Assembly (NCBI RefSeq): GCF_028618695.1
Contig: NZ_JAQIVI010000391.1
Span: 1-5,785, forward strand
Direction of reading: 5' to 3'
Length of the DNA stretch: 5,785 nt
Origin: Natrinema soli
GTDB lineage: Archaea; Halobacteriota; Halobacteria; Halobacteriales; Natrialbaceae
Part shown: piece after piece, positions 4,939 through 5,785 of the stretch
Layout: each line of letters opens with the position of its first letter
How positions within the stretch are numbered: position 1 is the stretch's first letter
Notes under the pieces: model-generated
The model's input: only the letters and a program-made list of their open reading frames with translations
Told to the model about the DNA's origin: nothing
Database searches by the model: none
Translations under genes and position numbers: made by a program

Positions 4939-5785
4939 GGCGCGATCGAACGACCGTTGTCGTCGCGCTGATCGCGGCCGCGATGGTCGGCAGCGTCGTG
5001 GCGCTGCCCGTGTTGAGCGGTGGCTCGAACCCGTTCGACGTGGCCGGCGGTGTGGCCACCGAGACGGCAGACGATCCGACAGCCGCGGGTAGGTCACAGG
5101 CCGCGCTCGAGGCGGGCGGCGTTCAGACACAAAACGCTAGTTCGGAACTGGTCGCCTTCGAGGAGCCCGACGTGACGGACGACGGGACGAACGCGCAGGC
5201 GGAGATCCAGGGAGATGCCGAAACCGCCGTCGAGAGTGGTGTCGAGGAAGGGGTCGAACTCGTCCAATCGCAAGGTATCGAAGTGACACAGGAACAGCGA
5301 ACGGCGGCGCTCGAGGGCGCTCGCGAGTCGGTCGCACAGCACCAGTCCGTCGAGGCCGAGCAGGTGCAAGCGGCGACGAAGGGGGCGGTTCACGGCTCGC
5401 TGATCCAGTCCCAGTCGGTGAACGCGACCCAGATTCAGTACGCGGTGAACGGAGCGACCGACGGCGGGCTCTCCCAGTCACAGTCGGTGAACGCGACCCA
5501 GCTACAGAGCGCGACCTGGGGCGCGACGCACGGCGCTCTCGCACAGAGTCAGAACGTCAGCGTCGAACAGATTCAGGTCGCGAGCAAGGGTGCGGCCGCG
5601 GGTGCCACGAAGGAAGCGGGCACGAGTGATGTCGGCAAAACGCCGCACATTCAGGAGGCCGCTCAGGGCTCGGCATACGGCGTGCTGACGCAGTATCAGT
5701 CGATCACGGCCGAGCAGCGCCAGCGGGTAACCCTCGAGCACGTCCAGCACGCCGCCGCCGGCGGTGCGGCCGGGTCGCTGGCGGG
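4935..5785 (+). CDS. Exported protein with 23-residue Gln-rich GxxxG repeats, 3' end missing
   Basis: The frame is open from ATG 4935 to the window end, giving 283 residues without a stop. Residues 1-5 (MRRDR) are basic and 7-27 hydrophobic, so it is exported or anchored in the membrane; there is no lipobox Cys and no full Tat motif. Residues ~31-95 are an acidic, Ala/Gly-rich linker. From ~98, and clearly from 122, the protein is a series of ~23-residue repeats. Each has a Gly-x-x-x-Gly pair (150/154, 173/177, 196/200, 219/223, 245/249, 276/280), then a Gln-x-Gln-Ser-Val loop and a Gln-x-Gln. One copy (215-240) is three residues longer. N-x-S/T sequons occur at Asn67, 163, 186 and 207, compatible with N-glycosylation. 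Each repeat probably forms one helix packing through its Gly face, giving a solenoid or coiled rod. I know no named family for it, and the function is unknown. Confidence 0.8.
   Translation, partial: MRRDRTTVVVALIAAAMVGSVVALPVLSGGSNPFDVAGGVATETADDPTAAGRSQAALEAGGVQTQNASSELVAFEEPDVTDDGTNAQAEIQGDAETAVESGVEEGVELVQSQGIEVTQEQRTAALEGARESVAQHQSVEAEQVQAATKGAVHGSLIQSQSVNATQIQYAVNGATDGGLSQSQSVNATQLQSATWGATHGALAQSQNVSVEQIQVASKGAAAGATKEAGTSDVGKTPHIQEAAQGSAYGVLTQYQSITAEQRQRVTLEHVQHAAAGGAAGSLA
5298..5785 (+). repeat. In-frame ~69-bp repeats coding for the 23-residue units
   Basis: Repeat units begin at about 5298 (24 codons), 5370, 5439, 5508, 5577 (26 codons), 5655 and 5724 (cut by the window end). Most units are 69 bases. 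Two carry an identical 21-base block at 5412-5432 and 5481-5501, exactly 69 bases apart. Others have diverged at DNA level while keeping the protein pattern, so the array is a mix of old and recent duplications. Confidence 0.8.

Noticed and set aside
5094..5544. Minus-strand ORFs over the repeat-protein gene
   Set aside because: They are antisense shadows of the 69-bp repeats; the plus frame has an RBS, a signal-like start and a clear repeat pattern.

Overview
The window looks like haloarchaeal chromosome. It is GC-rich, its proteins are acidic, start sites sit close behind TATA/BRE-like boxes, and one surface protein ends in a PGF-CTERM-like tail. The frequent CTCGAG-type codon pairs fit the Natrialbales, but the genus cannot be fixed from the sequence alone.

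Layout, left to right. (1) 1-510, plus: the C-terminal part of a very acidic, low-complexity, tandem-repeat surface protein. (2) 511-815: an AT-richer intergenic stretch with a 7-bp inverted repeat and a good BRE/TATA box. (3) 816-1147, plus: the remnant of a rhodanese/metallo-beta-lactamase sulfur enzyme. It carries a one-base frameshift and what looks like an internal deletion that joined its two ends. (4) 1157-2196, plus: two half-size YeeE/YedE-family membrane proteins, which together probably form a thiosulfate or sulfur-compound importer. (5) 2338-4406, minus: a complete biotin ECF transporter operon, transcribed bioY-bioM-bioN. (6) 4407-4716: the bio promoter region, then a stretch without a convincing gene. 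(7) 4717-4938, plus: a small uncertain ORF whose stop overlaps the next start as ATGA. (8) 4935 to the window end, plus: an exported or membrane-anchored protein built from 23-residue Gln-rich, GxxxG-bearing repeats, cut off by the window.

How the genes work together. BioY is the biotin-binding membrane component, BioM the ATPase and BioN the coupling protein, so region 5 encodes a dedicated biotin uptake system. Its promoter carries a 40-bp imperfect palindrome whose core closely resembles the bacterial BirA operator and is centred on the likely TATA position, suggesting repression by a BirA-type regulator when biotin is plentiful. Region 4 would import a reduced sulfur compound, but the neighbouring enzyme expected to process it is broken here. 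The two surface proteins at the window ends are not obviously linked to either transport system.

The strongest points for follow-up are the BirA-like operator, the deletion-scarred sulfur enzyme and the 23-residue repeat protein. I saw no CRISPR array, tRNA, rRNA, transposase or integrase gene.
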